Assembly: GCA_018240595.1 (NCBI GenBank)
Contig: JAFEFL010000070.1
Span: 124,001-188,000, forward strand
Direction: 5' to 3'
Length of the DNA stretch: 64,000 nucleotides
Origin: Pseudomonadota bacterium
GTDB lineage: Bacteria > Pseudomonadota > Alphaproteobacteria > Rhizobiales > Xanthobacteraceae
Of this stretch, positions 8,555 through 16,089 are shown one piece after another. The notes under the pieces were generated by a model. It saw only the letters and a program-made list of their open reading frames with translations. It was not told where the DNA came from and did not search any database. Within the stretch, counting starts at the first letter, position 1. Each line of letters opens with the position of its first letter. The translations under genes were made by a program, and so were the position numbers.

Positions 8555-9631
8555 TCAGACCAATCTGCCGTTCGGCAAATGCGCGAAGGTGCTCATCTCG
8601 TGGCTGGGCCCGAGCGGATCGACCGCGCAGATATAGTCCTTCGTCAGCTCCTTGAAGGAGACAAGGCCGAGCAGCGCCAGCGTGTTGGTGATCTCGCGCT
8701 CGATCAGTTCTAGCGAGCGCACCAGTCCTTCGGCGCCGCCGGCAGCCAGCGCCCAACCCTGCATGCGGCCGATCAGCACCGCGTCGGCGCCGAGGGCCAC
8801 CGCCTTGATGACGTCGGAGCCGCGCAGGAAGCCGCCATCGACCAGAATACGCGCCTTGCCCGCCGCCGCGGCGACGACCGTCGGCAGCGTTTCCATGGCG
8901 CCGAGACAATGATCGAGCTGACGGCCGCCGTGGTTCGACACATAGATGATGTCGACGCCGCGCTCGATGGCCAGCTTGGTGTCGGCAGCCGTGGCCACGC
9001 CCTTGAGAATGAACGGCCCGCCCCACTCCGCCTTGATCCAGTCCATCAACTCCCAGGTGATGGCGGATTGCAGGTGGCGGTTGGTCTGCGCCTTCACGCT
9101 CGGCGGCTGATATTGATTCATCAATTGCCGTTCGCGGATGCCGTACACCGCAGAGTCCACCGTCAGCGCCAGCGCGGCGTAGCCGGCCGCCTTGACGCGG
9201 CCGATGATGTCCTTGAGCCAGGCCTTGTCGCCGCGCACGTAGAGCTGGAAGATCTTCGGCCCGTTGGCGGACTTGGCGCAATCCTCCAGGCTCGGCTGGG
9301 TGATCGACGAAATCATCGGAATGGTGCCGAATTTCGCGGCCGCGGCGCAGGACGACGCGCCGCCGCCTTCGTGGATCGCCTGCAGCGAACCGATCGGCGC
9401 CAGCATCACCGGGATGCGGAGCTTGTGGCCGAGGAAGGTGGTGGACGGATCGACCTTGGAGACGTCGCGGCAGACGCGCGGCAGGAAGGCCAGCTTGTCG
9501 AGCGCATAGCGGTTGCGCCGCAAGGTCGTTTCGGACTCGGCGGCGCCGGTCAGATAGTCCCACACATCCTGGGTCAGATTCTTGCGGGCAACCTCGATGA
9601 TTTCCTGGTTGCAGGTAAAGTCCGCGGCCAT
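8555..9631 (-). CDS. FMN-dependent alpha-hydroxyacid dehydrogenase (lactate/mandelate dehydrogenase family)
   Basis: 358-residue TIM-barrel flavoprotein. The family signature SNHGGRQLD lies at 232-240, with H234 as the catalytic base and R237 for the substrate carboxylate. K210 (FILKG) and Y131 (QLYVRGD) fit FMN and substrate contacts. It oxidises an L-2-hydroxy acid to the 2-oxo acid, passing electrons to oxygen or the respiratory chain. Followed immediately by an aldehyde dehydrogenase and ThDP enzyme 1, which suggests a mandelate-like series. Substrate is not identifiable. Confidence 0.9.
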   Translation of the reverse strand: MAADFTCNQEIIEVARKNLTQDVWDYLTGAAESETTLRRNRYALDKLAFLPRVCRDVSKVDPSTTFLGHKLRIPVMLAPIGSLQAIHEGGGASSCAAAAKFGTIPMISSITQPSLEDCAKSANGPKIFQLYVRGDKAWLKDIIGRVKAAGYAALALTVDSAVYGIRERQLMNQYQPPSVKAQTNRHLQSAITWELMDWIKAEWGGPFILKGVATAADTKLAIERGVDIIYVSNHGGRQLDHCLGAMETLPTVVAAAAGKARILVDGGFLRGSDVIKAVALGADAVLIGRMQGWALAAGGAEGLVRSLELIEREITNTLALLGLVSFKELTKDYICAVDPLGPSHEMSTFAHLPNGRLV

Positions 9632-9663
9632 CCCAGAGCTCTCCGTTACCCTATGCGTGTCGT

Positions 9664-11061
9664 TCAGTTCGCCGTCGCGGCTTCCACGTCCTTGATCGCC
9701 TCAAGGAAGATATCGATACCCTTGCGCAGATGCGCCTCGGTAATGACCAGCGGCGGCATCAGGCGGAACGTGTTACCATTGCGGCCGCAGGCCATGACGC
9801 GAACGCCGCGCTGCTCGCAGGTCTTGGCAATCTGCCCCATGTATTTGGCCTCGAGCGGCGTGCGCTTGTCCTTGTCGCTGACCAGTTCGACGCCGATGAA
9901 CAGGCCGCGGCCGCGCACCTCGCCGACCAGCCGGCAGGTCTTCTGGAAGTCGAGCAGCCGCTGCTTGAGCTCGCCGCCGAGCTTGGCGGCGCGGCCGATC
10001 AGGTCGTCCTTCGGATCGCTGAGGATCTCGAGATTGGCGAGACCGACGGCATTGACCACGGCGTTCTCGGCGCTGGTGATGACCTGCGAGCTCTGCGGCA
10101 GCTTCTCATAGAACCGCTTGTGCGCGGTGACGCCGGACAGCGGCATGTCGCCGCCGACCGCCTTGGCCCAGACCAGCATGTCCGGCTTGATGCCGTAATG
10201 CTCGACCGCCCACATCTTGCCGGTGCGGCCGGCGCCGGCCTGGACTTCGTCGATGATCAGGATGATGCCGCGCTTGTCGCAGGCTTCGCGCAGCGCCTTC
10301 ATGAACTCGATCGGCGGATCGATGTAGCCGCCATCGGCCTGCATCGACTCGACGATGACGGCGGCGACGTCGTCGGCGCCGGTGTTCGGCGTGTTGAGCT
10401 TGAAATCGAGATATTTGCCGCAGGCCTGCGCGCAGGTCTTGCTGTCGAAGCCGGCGAAGCAGCGATAGCAGTAAGCGTAAGGCATATGGATCGCGCCGGG
10501 CATCAGCGGCATGAACGGCACACGGAAATTCTCGCGCGTCGTCAGCGCCAGCGAGCCATGAAAGACGCCGTGATAGGCGCCCTCGAAGGCGACGATCTGG
10601 TGCTTGCCGGTGATCGCCTTGGCGAACTTGATCGCGGTCTCGACCGCGGCCGAGCCGCTCATGCCAAACACCGTGAAACATTCGCCGCGCAGGCCTTCGG
10701 GCATGAGGTCCGACAGCTTCTGCGCAAGCTTCACCGTGCTCGACGACACGAGGCCAGCCGAATGCATCAGCTTGGTCGCCTGCTCGCGCACCGCCTCGAC
10801 CACCTTGGGATGGTTGCGGCCGACGCTCGACACCGCCACGCCGGCGGACAGGTCGATATAGATGTTGTCGTCGGGGTCCTTGATGCCGGCGCCGAAGCCC
10901 TCCTCGATCACCAGCGTGCCGCGCACCGACGGCCGCGTCGGTGTCTGCACCTTGAGGGCATCGTCGATGACCTGCCGAGACTTCGGCCCCGGCAACTCGT
11001 TGGAGACGATCTTCGGCATCTCCGCGTAAGACAGCTTGGCCAGTTCCTGCTCGGAAATCAT
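9664..11061 (-). CDS. Class III aminotransferase with cysteine-rich insert
   Basis: 465-residue PLP enzyme of fold type I, GabT-like. The Schiff-base lysine is K300 (WAKAVGGDMPLSG), and the PLP-binding aspartate is D271 in the segment LIIDEVQAG. An insert with C198, C201, C210 and C214 (YCYR...TCAQAC) occurs in a known subgroup of class III enzymes and might bind metal. The ATG at 11061 is preceded by GAGG. It stands between the amidohydrolase and the FMN dehydrogenase. It could provide an amino-acid entry to the same 2-oxo acid, or remove an omega-amino group. Substrate unknown. Confidence 0.87.
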   Translation of the reverse strand: MISEQELAKLSYAEMPKIVSNELPGPKSRQVIDDALKVQTPTRPSVRGTLVIEEGFGAGIKDPDDNIYIDLSAGVAVSSVGRNHPKVVEAVREQATKLMHSAGLVSSSTVKLAQKLSDLMPEGLRGECFTVFGMSGSAAVETAIKFAKAITGKHQIVAFEGAYHGVFHGSLALTTRENFRVPFMPLMPGAIHMPYAYCYRCFAGFDSKTCAQACGKYLDFKLNTPNTGADDVAAVIVESMQADGGYIDPPIEFMKALREACDKRGIILIIDEVQAGAGRTGKMWAVEHYGIKPDMLVWAKAVGGDMPLSGVTAHKRFYEKLPQSSQVITSAENAVVNAVGLANLEILSDPKDDLIGRAAKLGGELKQRLLDFQKTCRLVGEVRGRGLFIGVELVSDKDKRTPLEAKYMGQIAKTCEQRGVRVMACGRNGNTFRLMPPLVITEAHLRKGIDIFLEAIKDVEAATAN

Positions 11062-11129
11062 GGAGACGCCTCGGACAGAATGTTCGGGTTCAGACGCAGT
11101 CGTTCGGATCGGCAGATGAGGCGGCGGGA

Positions 11130-12371
11130 TCATCCGGCCGCCGCTTTCACGCCGCGCTGGGCGCGGCGCTCGTGCTTGCCCGGCGCCAGCGTGGTCTCGA
11201 GATTGAACAGGCGCTGGGCATTGCCGCCGAGGATGTCGCGCTTGGCTTGCTCGTCGAGGAACGGCAGATCGTAGATGGTCGACGGCAGGTCCATGTCCCA
11301 GTGCGGATAGTCCGACGAGTACAGGAGCTGGGTCTTGGCGTTGATCATCTCGAACGTGACTTCCAGCGCCTTCGGATTGTTGACCATCTCCATCGGCTGC
11401 GAAGTGTAGTACATCTCGCGCATGTAGTCGCTGGGGATGCGCTTGAGCAGCGGCGCGTCCGAAGAGCGCATCATGAACTCGTTGTCGAGGCGCTGCATCA
11501 GGAACGGCACCCAGGCGAGCCCCGATTCGATCCAGATGATCTTGAGCTTCGGGAAGCGCTCCGGCATGCCGTTGACCAGCCAATTGGTCATGTGGAGCAT
11601 GTTGTGCCAGGTGAAGCCCAGCGCATGCACCGCCATGAAGCGGTTGGTCAGCGACAGCTGCTTGTCGCTCCAGGTATAGGCGGCGTGGAAGGCGAGCGGC
11701 AGGTTGCGCTCCTGCAGCATCGCATAGAGCTTCATGTAGGCGTTGTCGTGGACCGAGCGATAATGCGTCGCCACCACCATGAAGCCGATGACGCCCTTGC
11801 GGCTGCCGAACTTTTCCACGATGTCGATGCAGGCCGCCGGATCGTTGAACGGCAGATAGAGCATCGACTTGAGGCGGCCGTTCTCGCTCTCGAGAATGTT
11901 GTCGCACAGCCAGCGGTTATAGGCGCGCGCCAGGGCCACCTCGACCTCGATGCGCGGACAGGTAACGATGTTGAGCATCGGCGTCGGGAACATGCAGGCG
12001 ACGTCGACGCGCAGCGCATCCATCCAGCGGTACATCAACGTGATGTCGCGGTGCGGCTGCGGCGGCACTTTCTCGCCGCGGCGTTCGGGATAGCGGGTGA
12101 TGCGCCCGGTCATTTCCTGGTAGGAGCCGTCCATCGAGGCGATGCCGCCGCGCGCCATGCCCTGAAACTTCGCCTCGCGGCGGAGCACCGGATCGTCGAT
12201 GTATTCGGCGATCTCGCTGAAAGCCTCGGTCTCGTAGTGATGCGCGTCGACGTCGACGATCATGAAGTCGTCGTAGTTGCGCGATTCGCCTTGCGCCGCC
12301 GCGTTCTTCAGATGCACGGAGCTGTTGAAGCCCTCGTTCGCGACATCGCGGTTGCTGGTCACCTTCAACAT
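11130..12371 (-). CDS. Amidohydrolase family 2 (ACMSD-like) metal-dependent hydrolase or decarboxylase
   Basis: 413 residues. The N-terminal metal motif VDVDAHHYE, a mid-protein histidine (LAFHAAY) and the late aspartate in YSSDYPHWD mark the ACMSD / 2-hydroxybenzoate-decarboxylase branch of amidohydrolases. The second-half segment WIESGLAWVPF replaces the more usual AHGGG-type motif, as in many uncharacterised catabolic members. Family members either decarboxylate aromatic or dienoic acids or hydrolyse C-C, lactone or amide bonds. The start overlaps the upstream 113-residue gene (TGATG), so the two are translationally coupled. The basic alanine-rich C-terminal tail looks disordered. Confidence 0.85.
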   Translation of the reverse strand: MLKVTSNRDVANEGFNSSVHLKNAAAQGESRNYDDFMIVDVDAHHYETEAFSEIAEYIDDPVLRREAKFQGMARGGIASMDGSYQEMTGRITRYPERRGEKVPPQPHRDITLMYRWMDALRVDVACMFPTPMLNIVTCPRIEVEVALARAYNRWLCDNILESENGRLKSMLYLPFNDPAACIDIVEKFGSRKGVIGFMVVATHYRSVHDNAYMKLYAMLQERNLPLAFHAAYTWSDKQLSLTNRFMAVHALGFTWHNMLHMTNWLVNGMPERFPKLKIIWIESGLAWVPFLMQRLDNEFMMRSSDAPLLKRIPSDYMREMYYTSQPMEMVNNPKALEVTFEMINAKTQLLYSSDYPHWDMDLPSTIYDLPFLDEQAKRDILGGNAQRLFNLETTLAPGKHERRAQRGVKAAAG

Positions 12372-12712
12372 CAGAAACGCTCCGTCGCGGAATCTTCGTA
12401 TTTGATACGGCCGACGCTCGACATGTTCTGCCAGGCGCCGAGTTCAAAGAGAGCCAGGTTGACCGCTTCCAGCATCGCCGTGCAGCCGATCGCGACATCG
12501 GTCGCGGTCACGCCGCTGTTGCGGCCGAAGGGCAGCAGGCTCTCTCCCGCCTGCGCTTTGGCGGCGTAGACCTGCAGGACCGAGGCGAAAGCCTGACCCA
12601 GCGCATCGGCCGGAATGTCCTCGAGGCGGTTGTGTTCGATGGCTTCGAGACAGCGAGCAGAAAGATCGCTCGCCAGGTCCGAGAAATCGCGCGCGGCGTT
12701 AGATCGCGACAT
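12371..12712 (-). CDS. Small conserved-type protein of unknown function (113 aa)
   Basis: I do not recognise this protein. It looks alpha-helical, has no signal peptide or membrane segment, and carries a segment VTATDVAIGCTAMLEAVNLALFEL-like in character (about residues 68-90), then W94. It is locked between the Rieske ferredoxin (14-base overlap) and the amidohydrolase (TGATG overlap), so the three are made together. This points to an accessory or small subunit for one of them, possibly docking the ferredoxin to the amidohydrolase. That is inference only. Confidence 0.7.
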   Translation of the reverse strand: MSRSNAARDFSDLASDLSARCLEAIEHNRLEDIPADALGQAFASVLQVYAAKAQAGESLLPFGRNSGVTATDVAIGCTAMLEAVNLALFELGAWQNMSSVGRIKYEDSATERF

Positions 12713-13067
12713 AGATTTGCCCCTCCCGTTCGACCACGTCGTACTTCTTGAGCTTCACCTTCGGATCGATGACGTGCTCACCCGAGTCGATGTGGAATTC
12801 GTAGCCGTGCCACGGGCAGACGATGTGCACGTCGTCTTCGTTGAACCTCTGACAGACGAAGAGACCGTTCTCGTCGATGACGTCCTCGACCTGCGGCATG
12901 CGGACGCCTTCGCAGACCGGACCGCCCTGATGCGGGCAGACGTTGCGATAGGCGACGCAGCTGCCCTTGTGCCGAAGGACGCCGATCTCGACTTCGCCGA
13001 TGGTGCACAACCGGACGGCGCCTTCCTTGAGCTCATCGCTCCGGCAAACCAGGACTTGCTCGCTCAT
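12699..13067 (-). CDS. Rieske [2Fe-2S] ferredoxin
   Basis: 122 residues. The two ligand pairs are C-P-H (NVCPHQGG) and C-P-W-H (VCPWHGYEF), with 37 residues between the pairs, at the long end for small Rieske ferredoxins, which usually have about 16. The start at 13067 is preceded by AAGGAG nine bases upstream. It is the first gene of the long minus-strand operon. No ring-hydroxylating oxygenase alpha subunit or ferredoxin reductase is present, so the electron partner is unknown; the encoded amidohydrolase and molybdenum hydroxylase are the only candidates nearby. Confidence 0.88.
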   Translation of the reverse strand: MSEQVLVCRSDELKEGAVRLCTIGEVEIGVLRHKGSCVAYRNVCPHQGGPVCEGVRMPQVEDVIDENGLFVCQRFNEDDVHIVCPWHGYEFHIDSGEHVIDPKVKLKKYDVVEREGQIYVAI

Positions 13068-13104
13068 CTTTGCCGTACTCCTTGCGCGCAGCGGAGGATC
13101 ATTG

Positions 13105-13165
13105 GTAAGGTTCCTATTAGTAAGATACCTTAGCAATAACATAAGTCAACTAAGTTTCTTTTGTC
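13105..13165. promoter_or_regulatory. Divergent AT-rich promoter/operator island (Rieske operon / MarR)
   Basis: Sharp AT-rich stretch between divergent genes. On the minus strand TTGACT (13144-13149) lies 16 bases from TATCTT (13122-13127), a fair sigma70 promoter for the Rieske operon. The -35 box sits inside TAGTTGACTTATGTTAT (minus strand, 13136-13152), which matches the 17-mer at 1202-1218 at 13 of 17 positions. The flanking base run also reads CTTAGTT. The adjoining MarR is the natural candidate regulator. Confidence 0.55.
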
Positions 13166-13174
13166 ATTTTTCCC

Positions 13175-13729
13175 ATGGAGACCGCGTTGACCGCCATAAC
13201 CCGCCGGCCCGGCGAAGATGCTACACAACCGCCGCCGATCGGCATTGGTAAGCTGCTACGCCGCTCGCACCTCGCCTTCAGCAAGATCTTGCGCGATCGC
13301 CTGAAGGATCACGGCGTCAGCTTCAGCGAATTCGTCCATCTCGAGCGGTTGTGGTACGACGATGGCCTCAATCAAACTGAGCTGTCGCGCCGCGTCGGCA
13401 TCGAGACGGCATCGTCCACGACGGTGCTCGATGCTCTGGAAAAGCGCGGTTTCATCCGCCGCGAGCGCGATATGCGCGACCGGCGCAATGTCCGGGTGTT
13501 TCTCGAGCCCGCCGGCGCCGAGATCGAAGCCAAATTGCTGGACTGCGCGGCCGGGATCAACGCCATTGCCCGCGAGGGCCTGAGCAAGGCCGACATCGCG
13601 GCGTTCTTCCGCATCATGGCGGTGATCGCCGGCAATCTGGAGGCGCAGGGGCGCGGCGCATCGCGCAAAGCCTCCCCGACCCACGCCGGCAAGGCGCCGC
13701 GGGCCCGCAAGGCGCGCGGCACTTCTTGA
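13175..13729 (+). CDS. MarR-family transcriptional regulator 1
   Basis: 184 residues. The winged helix is clear: a recognition-helix region LNQTELSRRVGIETASSTTVL-type (about 66-85) and the wing DMRDRRNVRVFLEPAG (about 98-113). The C-terminal 25 residues are basic and probably disordered. Divergent from the Rieske operon across a 107-base AT-rich region, and ending next to the convergent ABC ATPase gene. MarR proteins usually bind such divergent regions and let go when an aromatic ligand binds, so control of the Rieske operon is likely. No strong ribosome site is seen before the ATG. Confidence 0.87.
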   Translation: METALTAITRRPGEDATQPPPIGIGKLLRRSHLAFSKILRDRLKDHGVSFSEFVHLERLWYDDGLNQTELSRRVGIETASSTTVLDALEKRGFIRRERDMRDRRNVRVFLEPAGAEIEAKLLDCAAGINAIAREGLSKADIAAFFRIMAVIAGNLEAQGRGASRKASPTHAGKAPRARKARGTS

Positions 13730-14530
13730 TCAGGAGGCGCGCTTGCGCTCGGCTTCCTGCATGCCGCGCGAAGCCTCTTCGCGCAAATCCGCCCAGATCA
13801 TGCCGACGAGCTGGCCGAAACGCTCGCTGCTCATGATCTCCGACGAGCGCGGCCGCGGCAGATCGATCGGGATGATGCGCTTCACCGTGCCCGGGCGATA
13901 GCTCATTACCACCACGCGGTCGGACAACTGCACCGCCTCGGTGATGTTGTGCGTGATCAGCAGCGTCGTCTGCTCCAGTTCCTGCTGGATCTGCAGCACC
14001 TTGTCGCCGAGCAGCAGGCGCGTCTGTTCGTCGAGCGCGGCGAACGGCTCGTCCATCAGCAGAATCTTGGGATCGAAGGCGAGCGTCCGGGCGATGGCGG
14101 TGCGCTGGCGCATACCGCCCGACAATTCGCTCGGATAATTGTTCTCAAAACCCTCGAGACCGACCAGCTTGATGAAATGGCGGGCGCGCTCGACGCGCTC
14201 GTTCTTCGGCATGCCGGCCGCTTCCAGCGGAAACATCACGTTCTGCAGCGTCGTCCGCCAGGGAAAGGTCGACTCTTCCTGGAACACGGTACCGATGGTG
14301 CGGTCGCCCGGCTTGCCCTGCCCGTCCAGCACCACCTCGCCCTCGTAGTCCTTGAGGAAGCCGCCGATGATGTTGAACAAGGTCGATTTGCCGCAGCCAC
14401 TCGGACCGATGATCGAAATGAATTCGCCCGGTTTCACGTCGAACGACATGTCGCGCACGGCGACAATGCCGCCGTGACCGCCGAATCTCTTGGTGACATT
14501 TTTGATCTGCAGTGCGTGACCGTGCGACAT
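13730..14530 (-). CDS. ABC transporter ATP-binding protein (SsuB/TauB type)
   Basis: 266 residues. Walker A GPSGCGKST (about 41-49), signature LSGGMRQR, Walker B ILLMDEPF and the switch histidine in LLITHN are all present. It belongs to the nitrate/sulfonate/taurine importer ATPases. The ATG at 14530 is 28 bases after the aldehyde dehydrogenase stop. It is the last gene of the MarR-ThDP2-ALDH unit and has no permease beside it; the permease pair at 3747-5377 lacks an ATPase, so they may pair (inference). Confidence 0.9.
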   Translation of the reverse strand: MSHGHALQIKNVTKRFGGHGGIVAVRDMSFDVKPGEFISIIGPSGCGKSTLFNIIGGFLKDYEGEVVLDGQGKPGDRTIGTVFQEESTFPWRTTLQNVMFPLEAAGMPKNERVERARHFIKLVGLEGFENNYPSELSGGMRQRTAIARTLAFDPKILLMDEPFAALDEQTRLLLGDKVLQIQQELEQTTLLITHNITEAVQLSDRVVVMSYRPGTVKRIIPIDLPRPRSSEIMSSERFGQLVGMIWADLREEASRGMQEAERKRAS

Positions 14531-14558
14531 GGTCTTGATCCTTCGGGCTATGTCTGGC

Positions 14559-16049
14559 TCAGGTCCCGGCGCCGTCCAGCACGACATTGATGCTCTTGAG
14601 TTGCGTGTTGTCCAGCAGTTCCTCGATGGATTCTTCGCGGCCAAGCCCCGACTGCTTGTAGCCGCCGAACGGCACGCCGTAATAATGCGTGCTGGCGCCA
14701 TTGACCCAGACATAGCCGGCTTCGACGTGGGCCGCGGCCCGGTGCGCCACCGACAGGTTCCTGGTCCAGATCGACGCCGTGAGGCCGTAGCTGAGTTCGT
14801 TCACCGCCGTGAACATCGCCTCCTCGTCGCGCCATTTGAACACGCTCAGCACGGGCCCGAAGATTTCCTCGCGGGCGATGCGCATGTTCGGCGTGACGTC
14901 GGCAAAAATGGTCGGCTCGTAATAGAAGCCCTTGGCGAAGGCCGCATCGTCCGGCCGGCGGCCGCCGGTGACAAGCCGCGCACCATCCTGCTTGCCGGCT
15001 TCGACATAGTGAATGACCTTGTCGAGCTGCGCCTGGCTGACGAGGCAACCCATCTCTGTGTCGGGATCGGTCGGAATACCGAAGCGCAGCGCTTTCAGCT
15101 TCTCGACCACGCGATCGAGCACGGCATCGTGAATGCTCTCGTGGAGGAAAGCGCGCGACGTCGAGCCGCAGGATTGGCCGAGCCAGACGAAGTTCATGCC
15201 CTGGATCACGCCGGCGGCGAGCTTGTCCGGATCGGCGTCCGGATAGCCGATCAGCGCATTCTTGCCGCCCAGTTCGAGCGACACCTTTTTCAGCGAATCC
15301 GCGGCGCCCTTGAGAATGGCCTTGCCGGTCGGAATGGCGCCGATCAGGCCGACCTTGGCGACCAGCGGATGCGCCACCATCGCTTCACCGCAGGCGCGGC
15401 CGCCGGCCAGCACGCTGACGACACCCGGTGGAAATAGCGGGCCGATCAACTCCGCCAGCCGCAAGGTGGACAGCGGCGCCTGTTCCGGCGGCTTCATGAT
15501 CACGGCATTGCCGGCGGCCAGCGCCGGCGCCGCGTGCGTCGCCGCGAACAACATCGGATGATTGTAGGCGTTGATGCGCACGACGACCCCGAGCGGTTCA
15601 CGCACCGTGAAGCTCAGCACATCGTCGCCGCCGGGAATCGTGTCGCCCTTGATCTCGGTGATCAGACCGGCGAACTGTTCAAATGCCTGCGCGCCGCCTT
15701 CGCTGTCCTTGATCATGCGCTTGAACGGCCCGCCGCAATCGGCCGCGTCGAGCATCGCCAGTTCGTCGGCATGCTGGCGGATGACGTCGGCGGCCTTGCG
15801 CAGCACGGTCGCCCGCTCCAGCGGCTTCATGCGCCGCCAAACCTTGAAACCCTGATAGGCAGCCTTGACGGCAGCGTCGACATCGTCGGCGCCGGCCAGA
15901 GAGACCGAGCCGAGGCTCTCGCCGGTTGCCGGGTTGAAGGTTTCCTGCGTCGCGCCGGAGCGCGCCTTGTGCCAGGCGCCGCCGTAATACAGCTCGCGCT
16001 TCACGGTGGGCAGAACGAATGCAGCAGGCTTCTTCAACGCAGTCGCCAT
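14559..16049 (-). CDS. NAD(P)-dependent aldehyde dehydrogenase
   Basis: 496-residue ALDH. Visible catalytic residues: N163 (AYNHP), E259 (LELGG), C294 (GQSCGSTSR). The usual PWNFP reads INAYNHP, as in betaine-aldehyde and vanillin-type branches. It is preceded by GAGG and lies 40 bases after ThDP enzyme 2 and 28 before an ABC ATPase. The second decarboxylase/aldehyde-dehydrogenase pairing in the window. It likely oxidises the aldehyde product of ThDP enzyme 2; substrate unknown. Confidence 0.9.
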   Translation of the reverse strand: MATALKKPAAFVLPTVKRELYYGGAWHKARSGATQETFNPATGESLGSVSLAGADDVDAAVKAAYQGFKVWRRMKPLERATVLRKAADVIRQHADELAMLDAADCGGPFKRMIKDSEGGAQAFEQFAGLITEIKGDTIPGGDDVLSFTVREPLGVVVRINAYNHPMLFAATHAAPALAAGNAVIMKPPEQAPLSTLRLAELIGPLFPPGVVSVLAGGRACGEAMVAHPLVAKVGLIGAIPTGKAILKGAADSLKKVSLELGGKNALIGYPDADPDKLAAGVIQGMNFVWLGQSCGSTSRAFLHESIHDAVLDRVVEKLKALRFGIPTDPDTEMGCLVSQAQLDKVIHYVEAGKQDGARLVTGGRRPDDAAFAKGFYYEPTIFADVTPNMRIAREEIFGPVLSVFKWRDEEAMFTAVNELSYGLTASIWTRNLSVAHRAAAHVEAGYVWVNGASTHYYGVPFGGYKQSGLGREESIEELLDNTQLKSINVVLDGAGT

Positions 16050-16089
16050 GGCGGGCCTCGGTACGGTAACGACACAACAAGGCTCGCCG

